A stretch of DNA of 64,000 nucleotides from Allodiplogaster sudhausi (Eukaryota; Nematoda; Chromadorea; Rhabditida; Diplogasteridae): the NCBI GenBank assembly GCA_945643635.1, contig CALZFC010000010.1, positions 1 to 64,000 on the forward strand, given 5' to 3'. The notes beneath the pieces are model-generated. The model did no database searches and was not told the origin of the DNA. It saw only the letters and a list, made by a program, of their open reading frames with translations. Made by a program: the position numbers and the translations under genes. Positions 45,341 through 57,908 of the stretch are shown here, piece by piece; within the stretch, counting starts at the first letter, position 1, and each line of letters starts with the position of its first letter.

Positions 45341-46745
45341 TTACTTTGAAAAATAAAGTGTTTGATGTGCCTATGTCTATTCAGCTTATACAGCATCACA
45401 AACAAGAGGGGTTGTTTGTTTATGGTTGTTTATAAAAAGCGAGGGAGGGGGAGGGGACCGCCAGGGAGAAGAAACTACAGAGTTTAAATAAACGATGTTG
45501 TTTCCTTTCCATTCTTTCATATATATGTACTTCCCTATTAAATTTCTAGAAAATAAAGCGATCTTTGATGAGTTGCAGAATTTACGTTATACTATTCGAA
45601 CGGACTTATCAAACCATTCACGTTAACAAATTACATTTTGAGGAAGTAAATTCAACGTATAAAAGTTTGGGTTTGCACGTAGAGTGCTCGTTTAGATGTA
45701 GTCTTTCATATTTTTCTGCTTACGTGCACTTTTCTCTCACCTGCGTAAAAGGCAAAAAGAGTATCTGCCGAAAATAATAGCGAAGATTCGCTAAGATAAA
45801 GTCATCTACGTGGTTTTTTGTGTGATAGGACATGTGAAATGAGATATTTTGCAAAACTTCCCCTAATATCGCGTATGAAGCCGGATAGCTAGGTTAAAGG
45901 GGATTTTCTGGGCAGGCCGCACTGTGAGTGCGCGCTTCAAAGGGATATATTGAAACTTTCCTGTAGCACAATTCGGGAGGAAGATAGTATATTACACGTA
46001 GAAAAGACTGGGCTTTCACATGGCATACGAATTTAGTCGTAGTCTTTCTTTGTTTTCTGACTACATGCGCTAACCTCTCTCCAGCAGGCCAGAAATACAG
46101 TTTTTGCCGAAAAAGTGATTGAGAATGTAATCGTATGAACAAATTATGTATGACATTTTTATGTATTTCTAAATTATAAACACAATGGTATCCTTGGATT
46201 TTGAAAAGAGCGAGAAAAACGCATTTTATAGCCTTTTTTTGTTCTGCAGGTTATTACTCTATGAGGTGTTCACCCCCGTACATTGTAAGTTCTTGTAGGA
46301 CGATCCACATGAGAGGCAGTTTTCTATGGGTAACAAATGACGCTCTATCAAATGGATATGGTTTCATCGCGTAGTTTCTACGGCTTGGCACTCTAATGGT
46401 ACATTCCAATAATATAAATGCTCATTTCGACCTTTTAATGAAACTTTAATGAAAAACTTGTTTAGGCAATTTTATGCGCTTTTAGATGACGAATCTAACG
46501 ATGCTTTCAAAATTTAATTTGGTTAGCTTTTACGAACTTTATGGTCAATTGAATATTTTTGGTAAATCAAGGCATACTGTAGTCATACCTTCAAAATATT
46601 TTTTGAAAAAAAGTTTTTTTGGAAGCTCTCATGATGCTACATAAGCCCTGCAAAGAAAATTAAAATCAAAAAATATTTTTGTTCCCTGCATCTTCTGCTA
46701 TGGCCATGGTCGAATATCTCAGACAGGCTCTCTTAAGCACACTTT

Positions 46746-48027
46746 TTTGGAATATTCCACACGAATATGCCAAATTGGTCAAAAAGTACGCGTACGTTTG
46801 TGCGCAAATGTGCATAACGGGTCGAAAACTCAAAAATGACCTTTTTTTTTGTTTGCACCGTCATATTTGCATATACATACTTAAGATAACACGGTAATCG
46901 TTTCCTTTTATACTATATTTACAGTCACAAAAGTGACACGTGTATATAATCAACAAATGTAAGCGTACATGAGCAATGTTAAGTCATAAAGGCCATGGTA
47001 AAGTTGACATTTTCAAAGGCAACACTCTTCGAGAGGAATCAACAAAGAGCAGTAAGGCCGATTGCACTGATCCAGTTATAGGAAGTAATGAGGGTTAGTG
47101 AAGTGAGCAAAAGAGTGGACTTTAAAAAGGACATGCATGAGATGCGAGCAATAGAAAAAAGACAGCGAGAGAGAGAGAGAGCGAGCGAGAGAGAGAGAGA
47201 GAAAGAGAGAGAAAGAGAAAGAGAGAGAGAGAGATAGCGCGAGAGAGAGGAAGAGCAAGAGAGAGAGCGAGCGAAAGAGAGAGAGGAAGAGAGAAAGATT
47301 AAGAGGGTAAGATCAGTTTGCTAAACAGGTATGTATGACAGATAAAGAAACTGCCTACCAACCATCATTTCACATTTCACTCTGCGCCTACATTTTGACC
47401 AACTTTTATCATCACTCTCTTTATCTCCGTTTCCTTATCATTAAATTCAACTTTCGTTTCTTTCTCTCGTCTCTTTCTGTCTCTCTACGAAGTGTTGTCT
47501 CTCTTTTCTCCTTCTCTTTTTATCTCCATCACCGCATATCTTCTAACTTACTTTAAGAAGCTGTGTAGCCGTTTCGTTGACTGTTCTCTTTTTCTCTGTC
47601 CATATAGAGAGCGTCCTTCTTCTGAGAATACGCAGAGAACGAGAGAAAAGGTGAGATAGTGTTGGAATCGAATTGGAACTTGGGGATTTGATGTTCTTTT
47701 AATTTCTTTGCAAGTCACGCAATGAGCAGTGAAGATCAATTTGTTGGGCGAGAGGGAGAGAGAGTAGGAGAAAGAAAAGAAGTATCATTAGCCGTTGAGA
47801 GAAGATCGAAAAGGAGGTAAAACGAGGGTAGGTGGAAAGAGAGAGAGAGAGAGAGAAAGAAAGAGGTTAGGACATCATACTCAGGTGGCCATTAACAGGA
47901 TAAACATATTTTCTTGACTTGAATATGCTCTCTTAATTTAATAACAATATTCCTAATTTATATTCATAGTAGTACTAATTTTGACCAATACCCATTTTCT
48001 CTTTAAAAAAACAATGTGTAAATCTCT
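46746..48027. other. No gene seen; GA microsatellites
   Basis: Dominated by (GA)n tracts at 47165-47300 and 47840-47870 and CT-rich DNA at 47455-47530. Short ORFs are low-complexity artefacts. Confidence 0.6.
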
Positions 48028-48035
48028 CTAACTAA

Positions 48036-51000
48036 CAGAGCCGGTAAATGGCCCAAAAATTTTGGGCCGGCCCGGCCCGAACCATTTCCGGGCCCTAGAA
48101 TTTTGGGCCCGGCCCGCAGGCCCGTTTGAGCCCGATCTTCAAAAATTCAGGTTAAAAAAAATCCGAAGAGCTACAGTGTATTTTGAACCCGATTTGGCCC
48201 TATTCGTGAAATTTCATAAATCCTTTTTAACAAGACACTTCAATTTATTACACTGTTAATAAATGATCATCGCAAAAAAGGATTACCAGGTAAGAGAATG
48301 ACAAAAAAGAAACGATATGATAATGATGTGAGGATTGAAAGACTGATCGAACTTTTGTTAGTGAGGATTCATAGAGAGATCGAACTTCATAAGTGACCGA
48401 ACAACAAGAGAGCTGAAAACAGATTCAGCCCCAATCGCCTCTCGCTTCTCAGGAATAAGATTTCGGAGATCGGAAAATGAGCGTTCCGCCGTAGCGGTCG
48501 AGGCCGGAATGGAGTACAATTGGCAAACAACTCGAGAGAGAACAGGAAAGTCAGAGGCACGTTCCTTCCAAGCAATCAATGGGCTATCATGAGTGTTTCC
48601 ACTAGAATCACGGAAGTTAAACGATGCATTAAGATAAGAGTCAACTTCGGAAACAATGTTATCACCGGATTCATCAAGATCATCGTATTCCGTTCTGGGG
48701 ACTTTTGGGGGTTTTGGCTGTGAACCGCCGGTATCTCTTCCTGCAAGGTCTCCGACGCAATCTTTCAGAGTTCGGATGACATCTTTACGCTCCGCGTCTG
48801 TCGATAGCTTCCGCAGCTGCCTTCGCTTCGGATTTAGCAGAGTAGCCATGCGGTGGAACTTTGAAATGACTCCATCCTCTTCCTTCCTCAGCATGCATTT
48901 TAGTGCACTGCGAGCCAGTGCACTTTGCATCTGCGAGTCACATGAGCTGTTAATGCTGTTGAAGCATTCCTTCAGTTCGTGCCATTTGGGCCACACTTCA
49001 TGGATGACGGCATCATCTTTCTAAAAGAACTCGCCAAAAATAGATATTCTATGTATAAATATGCAATATACCTTCAATAAATGAATATTCAACATACTTC
49101 AATATATAAATATGCAATATCCTTTCAATATATGTATAAATATTCAACATACTCCAAAATATAAATATTCAATATACCTTCAATACATCAATATCTGTCA
49201 TACCTGAAAGAACAGGACGAAGTCCTCGAATTGGACGAGGATGTGCAGAACATCCTCAAATTCTTGACGTTTCTCGTATAGGTATTGAAGTGCTCTCTTC
49301 ACGTCCTATAAATTGTATTACAACAATGAAGCGTTAATTGATATTACAAAATGAATGCTTAAATGGTACCTCTGGCAGCTTCCCTCGATCCTTGTACTTG
49401 AACAGCTCTTCGGAGCATTCTTGGAAAGCCCTGGCGGACTTCAGCTTCGAGAGCCAGCGGGTTTCAACCTCCAGTGGAAGCTGCTTACGGAGAGAGTGGC
49501 CGATCTCCGTTCCTCTGACACCGTTGACTACGACCTTCAGTTCCGTGAGAATCTGTCGAGCTTGGCGGACCAATTCCTTCTCTTCATCGTCCAAGTCGTT
49601 CACGAAGAGTAGCCCCTTTCGGTTCTTGTACGGAGAAAAGGTCCTTTTGCAGAGGTTGCTTGCGACATGGCAGATACAACAGACATCTAAAGCAAAAAAC
49701 CACTTCCAAAAAGACAGATTTAGGAAGAAAGGTCTTACTTTTCCCGTTATTGAGTCGGAGAGCTTTCGTGATGTTTGATCCTTCATCGGAAGCACAAAAT
49801 ACGTCTTGAAGAACGCGTTCCCCCAGGCCAAACAACTTTGCAGCTTGCACGATATCGGACCACACTTGCGCGTTATCCTTCTTGACAAAGTCACAGCGCT
49901 TCATGGCAGCGTGTACACTGAAGTACTGCCTAAAACAGATAATTTGACAAAAGCGTTTAGGTTTAAAGAACTGACCATTCGTATACGAGATGCAGAACAA
50001 GTGTTAGGTAATCATCCTTCCGCTTTCCATAGTCGGCAGAGAACGCACCACCCACTGTTTCGAGATGGCGCACAACTTCGGCGCCACACTTGGCAAGTAG
50101 CTCTTGCTGAATTGTTTGAAGTCGATTTGAGACCGTCTTCCGAGTAGGCACGATGCTGTCCACATCGAAATTGTCAACGCTGCGGCGCTTAGCCCTAGAT
50201 GGAACTCGTTGGTAGCTTAATCCGAGAAAGAAGGATCCATAAAAAGATCCAGAAAATAAAAGAAGAAACAAAAGGTCTGATTTAAAAAAATTACACTGTG
50301 AACAAAAATGCTAACCCGATTTTTATTGCCGCAGAAATCACCTCGAATCCGGCGTCCTCGACAATTGAGAATGGGCGCGAGCTTGTCGCAACCCATTTAG
50401 CAACGGCGCTTGAAATCTGCTGCTGCTCCTCTTGCGTTCCGTTCACAGAGAGTTTGGCGACGAAGCCATCAATGCGGCCTTGAGTAGCTGTCGAGGAAGC
50501 GGTGGTCTTCGTGTTCTCCGCACTCTTGCATTTTTCCAAATGTCGACTAAACATAAACAACTACAAATGAGAATCTGATATGACACTGTTGAAGATAAAG
50601 GAGTGACAAAAACAGCTTTGTACCTGACATTGCCGCCAGTGGTCATGACAAGGCGGCATTGTGCGCAGAAGACGAGACGGGTTATCACTGCAGAACCCTC
50701 GTCACCGTAGTAGCTGTAGTATATCTGCTTGATGGGGTCACCCTCGGCACCTCTTCGGCGGTCGCGGAAGAAGAGGAAAGAACGGGAGAGGAGGCGGTCG
50801 AGTTGCGCGTTGGCTAGCGACTGGAGCTGCTCTTTGGTATGCTGGGAGGTTCCATAGTCCTTCCCTGAAATTTTAAACAGGAAGAAAAAGTCATATGCCA
50901 AACTCAAATAAATCATACCAAAGATCTTCCTGAGGATTCGCTTATCCATTTCTGGTACATCATCGACGTCCAAAGGGTCCTCGCCCTCCATTTCAGATGT

Positions 51001-51357
51001 TAAAGAGGACGGAGCCTCCTCAACCGACCGAAAAAGCGGGGAAGAGTTAACAGAAATAAAATTAAAGTAGCTAGAAATGAAATATGAATAAAATATCCAA
51101 GTACGAACATATTCGAGTGACAAACGAACACTACGGTTTCGAGTTAAAAGGAGCAGTACAATGGGTCAACGATGTAACTGTCTTCATATTTATTTATCTT
51201 CGAAGTATATTTTGTCGCTGCATTTTTCATATCGGGCCCAAACGGGCCTACGGGCCGGCCCACCTTTTTTGGGCCCGGCCCGGCCCGGCCCGGGGCCCTG
51301 GGAAATTGGGCCGGCCCGGCCCGCGGGCCGGGCCGGGCCGGGCCGTTACCGGCTCTG
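48036..51357 (-). mobile_element. Complete hAT transposon with 8-bp target duplication
   Basis: The terminal inverted repeats CAGAGCCGGTAA and TTACCGGCTCTG are flanked by the perfect octamer CTAACTAA (48028-48035 and 51358-51365). Both subterminal regions are GC-rich with GGCCCGGCCC repeats. The interior encodes a multi-exon hAT transposase on the minus strand. Confidence 0.95.
48358..50991 (-). CDS. hAT transposase with BED zinc finger, multi-exon
   Basis: Start Met at 50991 (MEGEDPLDVDD). A BED-type zinc finger follows, with FCAQC in the exon near 50660 and SRHLEKC in the next exon near 50545. Then come the conserved WVATSSRPFSIVEDAGF region (50290-50560), a linker and first catalytic region (50271-49963), a middle region ending with an ITKALRLNNG segment and cysteine/histidine CICHVASNLC (49894-49334), and the C-terminal hAT dimerisation domain (48996-48358) with YSIPASTATAERSFSDL. 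Introns are short. I saw no stop or frameshift inside the conserved domains. Cut-and-paste transposition is the family activity. With intact ends this copy could be active. Confidence 0.88.
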
Positions 51358-51365
51358 CTAACTAA

Positions 51366-52155
51366 TACATATATGTACATATATCTTTTTCTAATATTCT
51401 TGAGAAATATATAATTTTTTAACTGGCCACAAAAATATAAGAATTTTTTAATGTCTTCTTCTTACTAGAAACATCACATAAATTTGTGCAAGCGGACAAT
51501 CCAATGAGGACCAGTTTCTTAACCATTTTTTGATCTGCATACAGCACCTGGGAAAGAAGTACTCTAGCAATAACATGACTGCATTTGGAATAATAGAATA
51601 TGCATTAGTTTAGCAATTTTACTTACTCAGCTGCCATAGCTACGAAATCTTATACGTTCATATCTGACATGGGAGGAAAAAAACAGACTAAATTACAGAT
51701 AAGAGTGTGCAATTTAACCAAATCAAAAATGAAAAGATCACATCGAAGTTGATCATTGGACCAAGGATGAAACATAGTAACGACATCACATGCTGGATAT
51801 AAGTACGAATGCGACAACTACCGTTGTTACTTATTTTTGTTTTTATCTCCCTTTCTCTCCTCTCTCGCCCACTTGTCCTCTCTTTCTCTCATCCACTCTC
51901 TCGCCACTCTCTCTCTCTCTTGTCCTTTCTTTCTCTCATCTCTCTCTCTCTCGCCACTCTCTCTCATTGGTCCTCTCTTTCCCTCATATACTCTCTCGCC
52001 ACTCTCTCTCTCTTGTCCTCTCTTTCTCTCATCCACTCTCTCATCCACTCTCTCTCTCTCTCTCTCTTGTACTCTCTTTCTCTCATCTACACTCTCGCCG
52101 CTGTCTCTCTCTCTCTCTTGTCCTCTCTTTTTTCATCTGATCTCTCCGCTCTCGC

Positions 52156-52200
<45 letters not shown>

Positions 52201-52830
52201 AGAAGTGAGAACAAGGAAGTAAGTGCACAAGGCGAATAAGTGATCACAAGCAGGACACTCGAACCCGCGTGTATTAAGATAAGCTGGCAAATTTCCAATT
52301 CAAGTGGTGCAAATAGGCTCCAAACAAGATTGTCTCGAATATGTTTCCAACTTCAGGCAGAGTGTATGCGCGGTTAAAGAGAGAGAGAGAGAGAGAGAGG
52401 GCGAGAGAGAGAGAGAGAAAGAGAGTGAAAGAGAAAGAGATATTGGTAAAACGGTGAGAGGGACAGAGAGACAGAAGTGGACATACATACATATGTACAT
52501 AGATGCGTACAGGGATAAACGAATTCTGCAGAATCGAGTTGGACTAAAATGAGTGATTTTAAAGATCAGAGATGTAGTTGATTCTTAGGAAGGCATGAAT
52601 ATACTTTCTGAGCCAGAGATGGCTTAGCCCAGAGCCCTGTAAGAGAAAGTGGAGAACAGTTTGATGGAGAAGGGAAAACAATAATATGTTTTTACATACC
52701 TTAGAGAAGTGTCTAAAAATAGCATAATTTTCTACTTAGTTTCTGGCTTATTATGGATTAATTAACAGCAAATTTTGATTTATTCATGATTAAATAGCAA
52801 TAAATTGATTATAGATTGATTTCTAAACAA
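51366..52830. other. No gene seen; CT and GA microsatellites
   Basis: Large CT-rich block at 51845-52200 with period-like units (CTCTCGCCACTCTCTCTC), and a GA tract at 52378-52440. No supportable exon. Confidence 0.65.
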
Positions 52831-54589
52831 ACCCAAACAGATGAGAACGATAATGCTGCCGATTGCAATCACGGCAATTATCAGGCCAAAGCCGGCATCC
52901 TTGTCACTCTGAAATTCAGAATTTATATTTTGTAACGTTTTTCGTAATGTTGCTCAAATTTGCTTTTTTTTCTCGCAATTTTTACCATTTAATGATGTTG
53001 AATGAGAAAATAAATGTCCACAGATGCCAGAGATCATTGCTGACGTTCGTGGTAGTGGGCGAAGAAGCGGAGTGCGCAGCTTTATACATGCAAGGTTATC
53101 CTGGAAAAAGGGTAAGATATTTAATCAATTTTGTCATGAACGCAAAGTCCAAGTTGTAAAAACCATTAGAAACGCTGCGCGACTTTTCTACCACTACGAA
53201 TATAGCGACACCCAAATTTCTGATTTCTGCCACGAGTCCTAGAATTTCCCAGAACATTCCGGAAGGTTCCGACTTCAATCCACGGGACTAGGAACTTTCT
53301 GGAAGATTCCCGGAACACACTGAGTTCCGCCCGGGACATGGAATTTTACTGAATGATTCGGACCCGGGACGGATGTTTTCAGAACTTTCCGGAAGTGCTA
53401 CGAGTTCGGCCTCGGAATGTGGAATTTTCCAGAACATTCTGGAAGGGGCAAACGTCTGCTCCTGGTCCTTTTACATTTCAGAAGGTTCTGAAAGTGATCG
53501 AGTTCTGCCCGTGGAAGTGAGAACAACATTTCGGAAGGAACGACGTCTGTAACGGGCTGTATTTTCCATTCCCGGTACACAGATAGCGAGGTCGCGAACC
53601 GGCCGAGCAACCAGGCGGTGAAGCGCGCGCGAACTCGCTTTTATACCGTAATAGCAATAACTGTAATTACCTTCACTCTTGGCTCTTCACTACAAAGTCT
53701 CATGAGCCGACTATCACAGTGGCACAGATACCTGACAACGAGGGCAGATTACTCGATGCCACGTCTTAGATGACAAAATGTAATGAGAAAAAAACCAACA
53801 ACAAAATTTCGAGAATGATGAAACGAAAAGGCAGGCGACTGACTTCGTTCCATTCACTTGCTCCAATGAACAGCCGGGCTTCTCGGCCGAAGCGCAGTGA
53901 GCCAAACGCACGGTTTCATGGCCAAAGACGGTGCCAGTGAACACTTTTGTCGGGTCCACTTCGACCTGGAGCTGACAGTAAGGACGGTCCGGTGTACAAT
54001 TGTATATGACGTTGGATTCATCGGTGCAGATCCAACTGGCAGATGGCTGCAGTGAATTTATTAAACTCTTAATCCGATTATATTATAGTCTTTTGAAAAT
54101 ACCACTAAAAATAACACCATTCTCTCCAATAATCCCTCTAATAATTAAAAAAAATTTTTGCTAATTAAAGGACGAATAGACATTGGCATCAACATCTTAA
54201 CAAATCAGGCTGGCCGGGCTTAAAATTCAAGTGCGCGAAAATTACAGGCGGGACCGGCCTAAAAAAATTGAGCCAAGTTGTATATAGTATGTACATATCT
54301 CTAGTCGAACGTCATGGGTCGAAGTCTCGTGCGCGGGCAAACGTTAATGTGCCCGATTGCCATGCTTATGCTTGTAAACGTTTGATGTTAAGAATGGATT
54401 AGATAAAGAAAAAGCCCGCCTAGCCCTTTTTTCTTTTACTAAATATACATACATATGTATGTACAATTGTTTTGAAGTTTACTTGAAAGACTGGCAGACC
54501 AGAGTATCCTTCGTTGACTCCGCCGTGGCGAGAACGCACAACGAGTGGAGACGAAGGACGAGGGGAAGAAGAGAGAGGACGAGAGGCAT
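52830..54589 (-). CDS. Cysteine-rich ET-module-like protein, paralogue A
   Basis: Exon 1 (54589-54483) encodes a signal peptide ending near VLATAES. Exon 2 (54035-53844) joins in phase and gives a cysteine-rich domain (WICTDESNVIYNC, RPYCQL, VRLAHCASAEKPGC). Exon 3 (53731-53671) gives YLCHCDSRLMRLCSEE, a CxC...C ending like the ET module or three-finger proteins. An exon near 53105-53020 and a membrane-helix exon near 52910-52835 (GLIIAVIAIGSIIVLICLG) follow. Compared with paralogues B and C, the 53105 exon lacks 16 bp, which shifts its frame, so the membrane form may be lost. Likely a small secreted or membrane-anchored extracellular protein. No function can be assigned. Confidence 0.6.
53241..53545. 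promoter_or_regulatory. Dense array of heat-shock elements
   Basis: Alternating GAA/TTC pentamers with 2-bp spacing occur repeatedly: GAACATTCCGGAAGGTTC (53252-53269), GAACTTTCTGGAAGATTC near 53292, GAACTTTCCGGAAG near 53382, TTCCAGAACATTCTGGAA near 53428 and GAAGGTTCTGAA near 53480. These are perfect or near-perfect heat-shock-factor sites of three to four contiguous pentamers. The array lies in the intron of paralogue A, downstream of the TATA box at about 53640. Confidence 0.8.
53635..53647 (-). promoter_or_regulatory. TATA box inside the intron of paralogue A
   Basis: GGTATAAAAGCG on the minus strand, followed by GC-rich sequence. It could drive an internal transcript, but the heat-shock sites are downstream rather than upstream of it in this orientation. 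Confidence 0.45.
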
Positions 54590-54599
54590 TGGGCGCTGG

Positions 54600-55640
54600 A
54601 ACTTCGTTGATGGTAAAGAACACTGGAGATTGAGACGATTTCAGAAGTGTTCGGATAGTTATTTTAACTTGTTGTGAAATGTTCGAAGGCAAGGAGGTAT
54701 CAATGATGTATGAAAGCAGGAGAAAAGGAAAGGAAAAGAGAACAGGCAATGGAAGACTAAAATGGAAGTAAAAGGGAAGCGAGGGAGAGTGAAATGGAAT
54801 AGTTATCTACATCGATTGAGATGTGGCAACACTGTTAGATGTGTAACGCGAAAGGAGAAAAGTATATGAACGATATGAAATGAAAAGAAATATCATAATC
54901 AAGAAGAAAATCAGAGAATGGAGAACCTGAAAAATAGAAAAATATGAGCTGGCAAGACCCAATGAGTGTGTTTGGAAGAAGAGCACATGCAGCGTACCAA
55001 AACTATCAGCTGATGGGGGGTTTCAAGACAAGATAGGCCAGATACATATAATGGTATATTGATTATAAAAATTTGAAGCTGTAACATGGAACAATTATAG
55101 AGAAGGAAGAACAAGTATTATACTTCTAAAGTTATTAAGAGGTATTGTGCAAGCTTTGGAAAGCAAGGATCTATCGATAATGTAAGAATTAGGAAAAAGG
55201 CAAAGTATGGGAGAAAAGGCAATAGAAGAGTAAAAATGAAGTGAGCGAGAGTGAATGAGTATGGTGAAATAGACAGGGGAATTTGGAATTGAGAGAAGCA
55301 GAAGTGGAAACCGTAGAGAACGAATGTCACAGGAGAGGGAAAATGAGAGGAAGGAGAGTAGAAAGCATCCTTAGCAGATTTCTCCCGGTAATCCCTTGAG
55401 GAGAAATCAAGGAAGTTGACGAGTGAATGGGTAAATTTTCATAAAAAGAAGCAAAAACAGGGCAAGTTTCAATGTTTTATTGCAGCTAGGGAACTCGATT
55501 AAGAGATGCTTGCAGTCCTATTGGAAGCGACACTGCTTAGCAGTGATGGCAGCAGAGCCTACATACGATTCCGCCGGTCACTGAAATTGACTGGAAATCG
55601 ATTTCTTGTTATCATCGAATATTGATTTCTATGGTTAAAT
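54600..55640. other. Upstream region of paralogue A; no gene seen
   Basis: Purine-rich on the plus strand. The stretch 55320-55500 matches the upstream regions of paralogues C (60000-60210) and D (60780-61000), including GTTGACGAGTGAATGG, so it is the promoter or 5' leader of paralogue A. Part of the leader is repeated around 54690-54780 and 55180-55240. Confidence 0.5.
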
Positions 55641-56005
55641 ATCATTTGACTCTGACGATTGCTTTGCTCAACACTCTTGCACAGATGATCAGGACGACGA
55701 GGATGCCAACGAAAATGAAGGTGTAAGTCATCAGTCCGACCTCTTTATTCGTTTCCTGAAATTCAGAATTCTTCGCATTTGTTTAAATTCGTTTATTTTG
55801 ATTCAGATATGTACTTTCACTTCGCAACTTTCGTACATTTGAACGGCTACCCGGTAAGAGTCATTTTAGCAAAAGCTCATAATCGCTTCAGGTAACAAAT
55901 GATCCCGCAGACGCCAAGAATTGTAGTGCTGACGTTGTGGGCAGAAGAGTCGTGGACTGTGAGACTTTGTACATCTCCACTACGATCGTTGTGAGGTTAT
56001 CCTGA
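55640..56005 (-). pseudogene. Cysteine-rich paralogue B, only the 3' exons
   Basis: An exon at about 55999-55910 (DNLTTIVVEMYKVSQSTT...) and a terminal membrane exon at about 55757-55640 (GLMTYTFIFVGILVVLIICARVL, stop) match the last exons of paralogues A, C and D. No signal-peptide or cysteine-domain exons lie upstream before 57.9 kb, where a foldback element is inserted. It may therefore be a truncated copy, or alternative 3' exons of paralogue C. Confidence 0.5.
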
Positions 56006-56469
56006 ATAAAAAAGAGTTATAATAAATATGTATATTTCAAGAAATATTAATCATAGAAAAATCATTTGGTCGACGGAACGAGTCGGCAATGTCTTTTTGC
56101 ACAATCTTATTTTGCAGAAAATAGTTACCCTGTAATAATTTTTCTCGTCTTTTTTCACTAATACTCGCTTGTTTATATTTGCTTCAGTATATTTACCATT
56201 TGCTAAGAGAATAGCTTTAAAAGGCATTAGTTTTCGAGCACGCGGTTTAAGCAATCGATATTTGTAATAAACTGCACAATTGAGCACGGTGTTTCTGCTC
56301 TGTCTGGTCTCTCGATCTCGATCTCTATCTGTATCTGTCTTTAAACTCTCTTTTTCTCTCTCTCTCTCTCATTCGCTCTCTCTCGCTGGGCTTTCTCATA
56401 TTCTCACTCTGTTAAAACTCAAATCCCGCTTTCACTACAGATTTAGCAAATTAATCACGCCCAAGTCTT

Positions 56470-57782
56470 GGGGCTACGAGGGAAACGCAGCGCCAATAAG
56501 CGCAGCGCTAAAAAGCGCAGCGCCATATAAGCGCAGTACCAATAAGCGCAGCGCACAAAAGCGCAGTGGTCAGCCAGAAGCGTAGAATAAGGTAATTTTC
56601 GAGAGTATTATTACAACACATATTATGACTGAAAAATATTTTCACCAACCTTTCCATATTTATTCGTTTCATCGGCCTAGCTGAAAAATCTGCTGATGAC
56701 CTCTCACGCAAAATATTTATAAAATATATGGAACATTGCTCTCCCTGCATAACACACGAACTTTTCAAACGAGAATAACAAAACAAGGGTGTTTTCAGTT
56801 CACTCATAATGTTTAAATTATCAACAAGAAAAAACGATAACTGTATGTACAGCATGATAAGAGTGACAAGGAAGCAATGGAATTACAGAAAGTTCACATG
56901 ACATACCAAAGATTTCGGGCACATACTTACATTAATTCGATTAATTAAAATAAGTACATTTGATTTTTTTAACGCTCATTGTCAGGACGCTTTTCAATGA
57001 TTTTTTTTTCTGTTCAATCAATACTATTTCAGTTTATTGATTGAACAGAAAAAATCAGTTTCATAAAAACGTTGACACTTACGTAAAATTCATATAATGG
57101 CCCGAAAACCATATAACTCACCTGTAACGCATTTCTCACTTGTAAAAATATTATTGTCGAGTCAATAACAACTTTTTATGAAAAAACTATTGTCACTATA
57201 GTTTTAACGATACCCAAAATAGCTTAATTAGAACAGAAAACATCAATTTGTAGAGTCCGGAGTTCTAAAAGTCAAATAAATTATTCAAATTAATCTAAAT
57301 ATTTGAATTAATGTACATATGTGTCTGTTAATATTGGAAGGGGCTGTATGTAATGCGCAATATCACAGAGACTTTCTGTAATTCAGTTGCTTTCTTATCA
57401 CTCTTATCTTTTTGATAATTTAGACATCATGAGTGGAGTGAGAACATTCTTGTTTTGTTATTCCCTTTTGAAATGTTCATGTGTTATGCAGGAAGAGCAA
57501 TGCTGCATATATTTATATATTATTGATAAATAATTTAGTGTGAGAGGTCACCTGCAGAATTTTCAACTAGACCGAATAAATAAATGTTGATGAAAATATT
57601 TTTCAGTCATAATGTGTACTGTTATTGTATCTGAAAATGAATAGTACTCTCGAAAATAACCTTATTCTACGCTTCTTGCTGACCGCCGCGCTTTTGGGCG
57701 CTGCGCTTATTGGCACTGCGCTTTTCTGGCGCTGCGCTTCTTAGCGCTGCGCTTATTGGCGCTGCGCTTCCCTCATACCCCC
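56470..57782. mobile_element. 1.3-kb foldback element with 8-bp target duplication
   Basis: The octamer CAAGTCTT flanks both ends (56462-56469 and 57783-57790). The termini carry four to six tandem copies of AAGCGCAGCGCC-like units in inverted orientation. Diverged inverted arms extend almost to the centre near 57030, where a perfect hairpin TTCTGTTCAATCAATA is found. No transposase. The 8-bp duplication suggests mobilisation by a hAT-type enzyme. Confidence 0.88.
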
Positions 57783-57908
57783 CAAGTCTTTACCTCATTA
57801 CTCGTAGTAGTACATATGTACATACATATAAACGTGTTATAAAGATGCCGACATTGTCGATGCTGAAAATAATCCGAATCGGTTCTCATTCACATTCTTC
57901 ACAGTTTA

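Larger units (their letters stand above)
42430..46745 (-). mobile_element. DNA transposon with ~1.2-kb near-identical inverted arms
   Basis: The left arm (about 42430-43664) and right arm (about 45530-46745) are inverted copies with very few differences. The outer ends share CTTAAGAGAGCCTGTCTGAG. Between them lie a minus-strand transposase-like gene and a small plus-strand ORF. The high arm identity implies recent activity or gene conversion. The target duplication is unclear because the two ends differ by a short indel. Confidence 0.85.

Noticed and set aside
53398..53610. 70-residue minus-strand ORF through the heat-shock-element array
   Set aside because: It overlaps the regulatory array, and composition follows the GAA/TTC motifs. 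No homology recognised.
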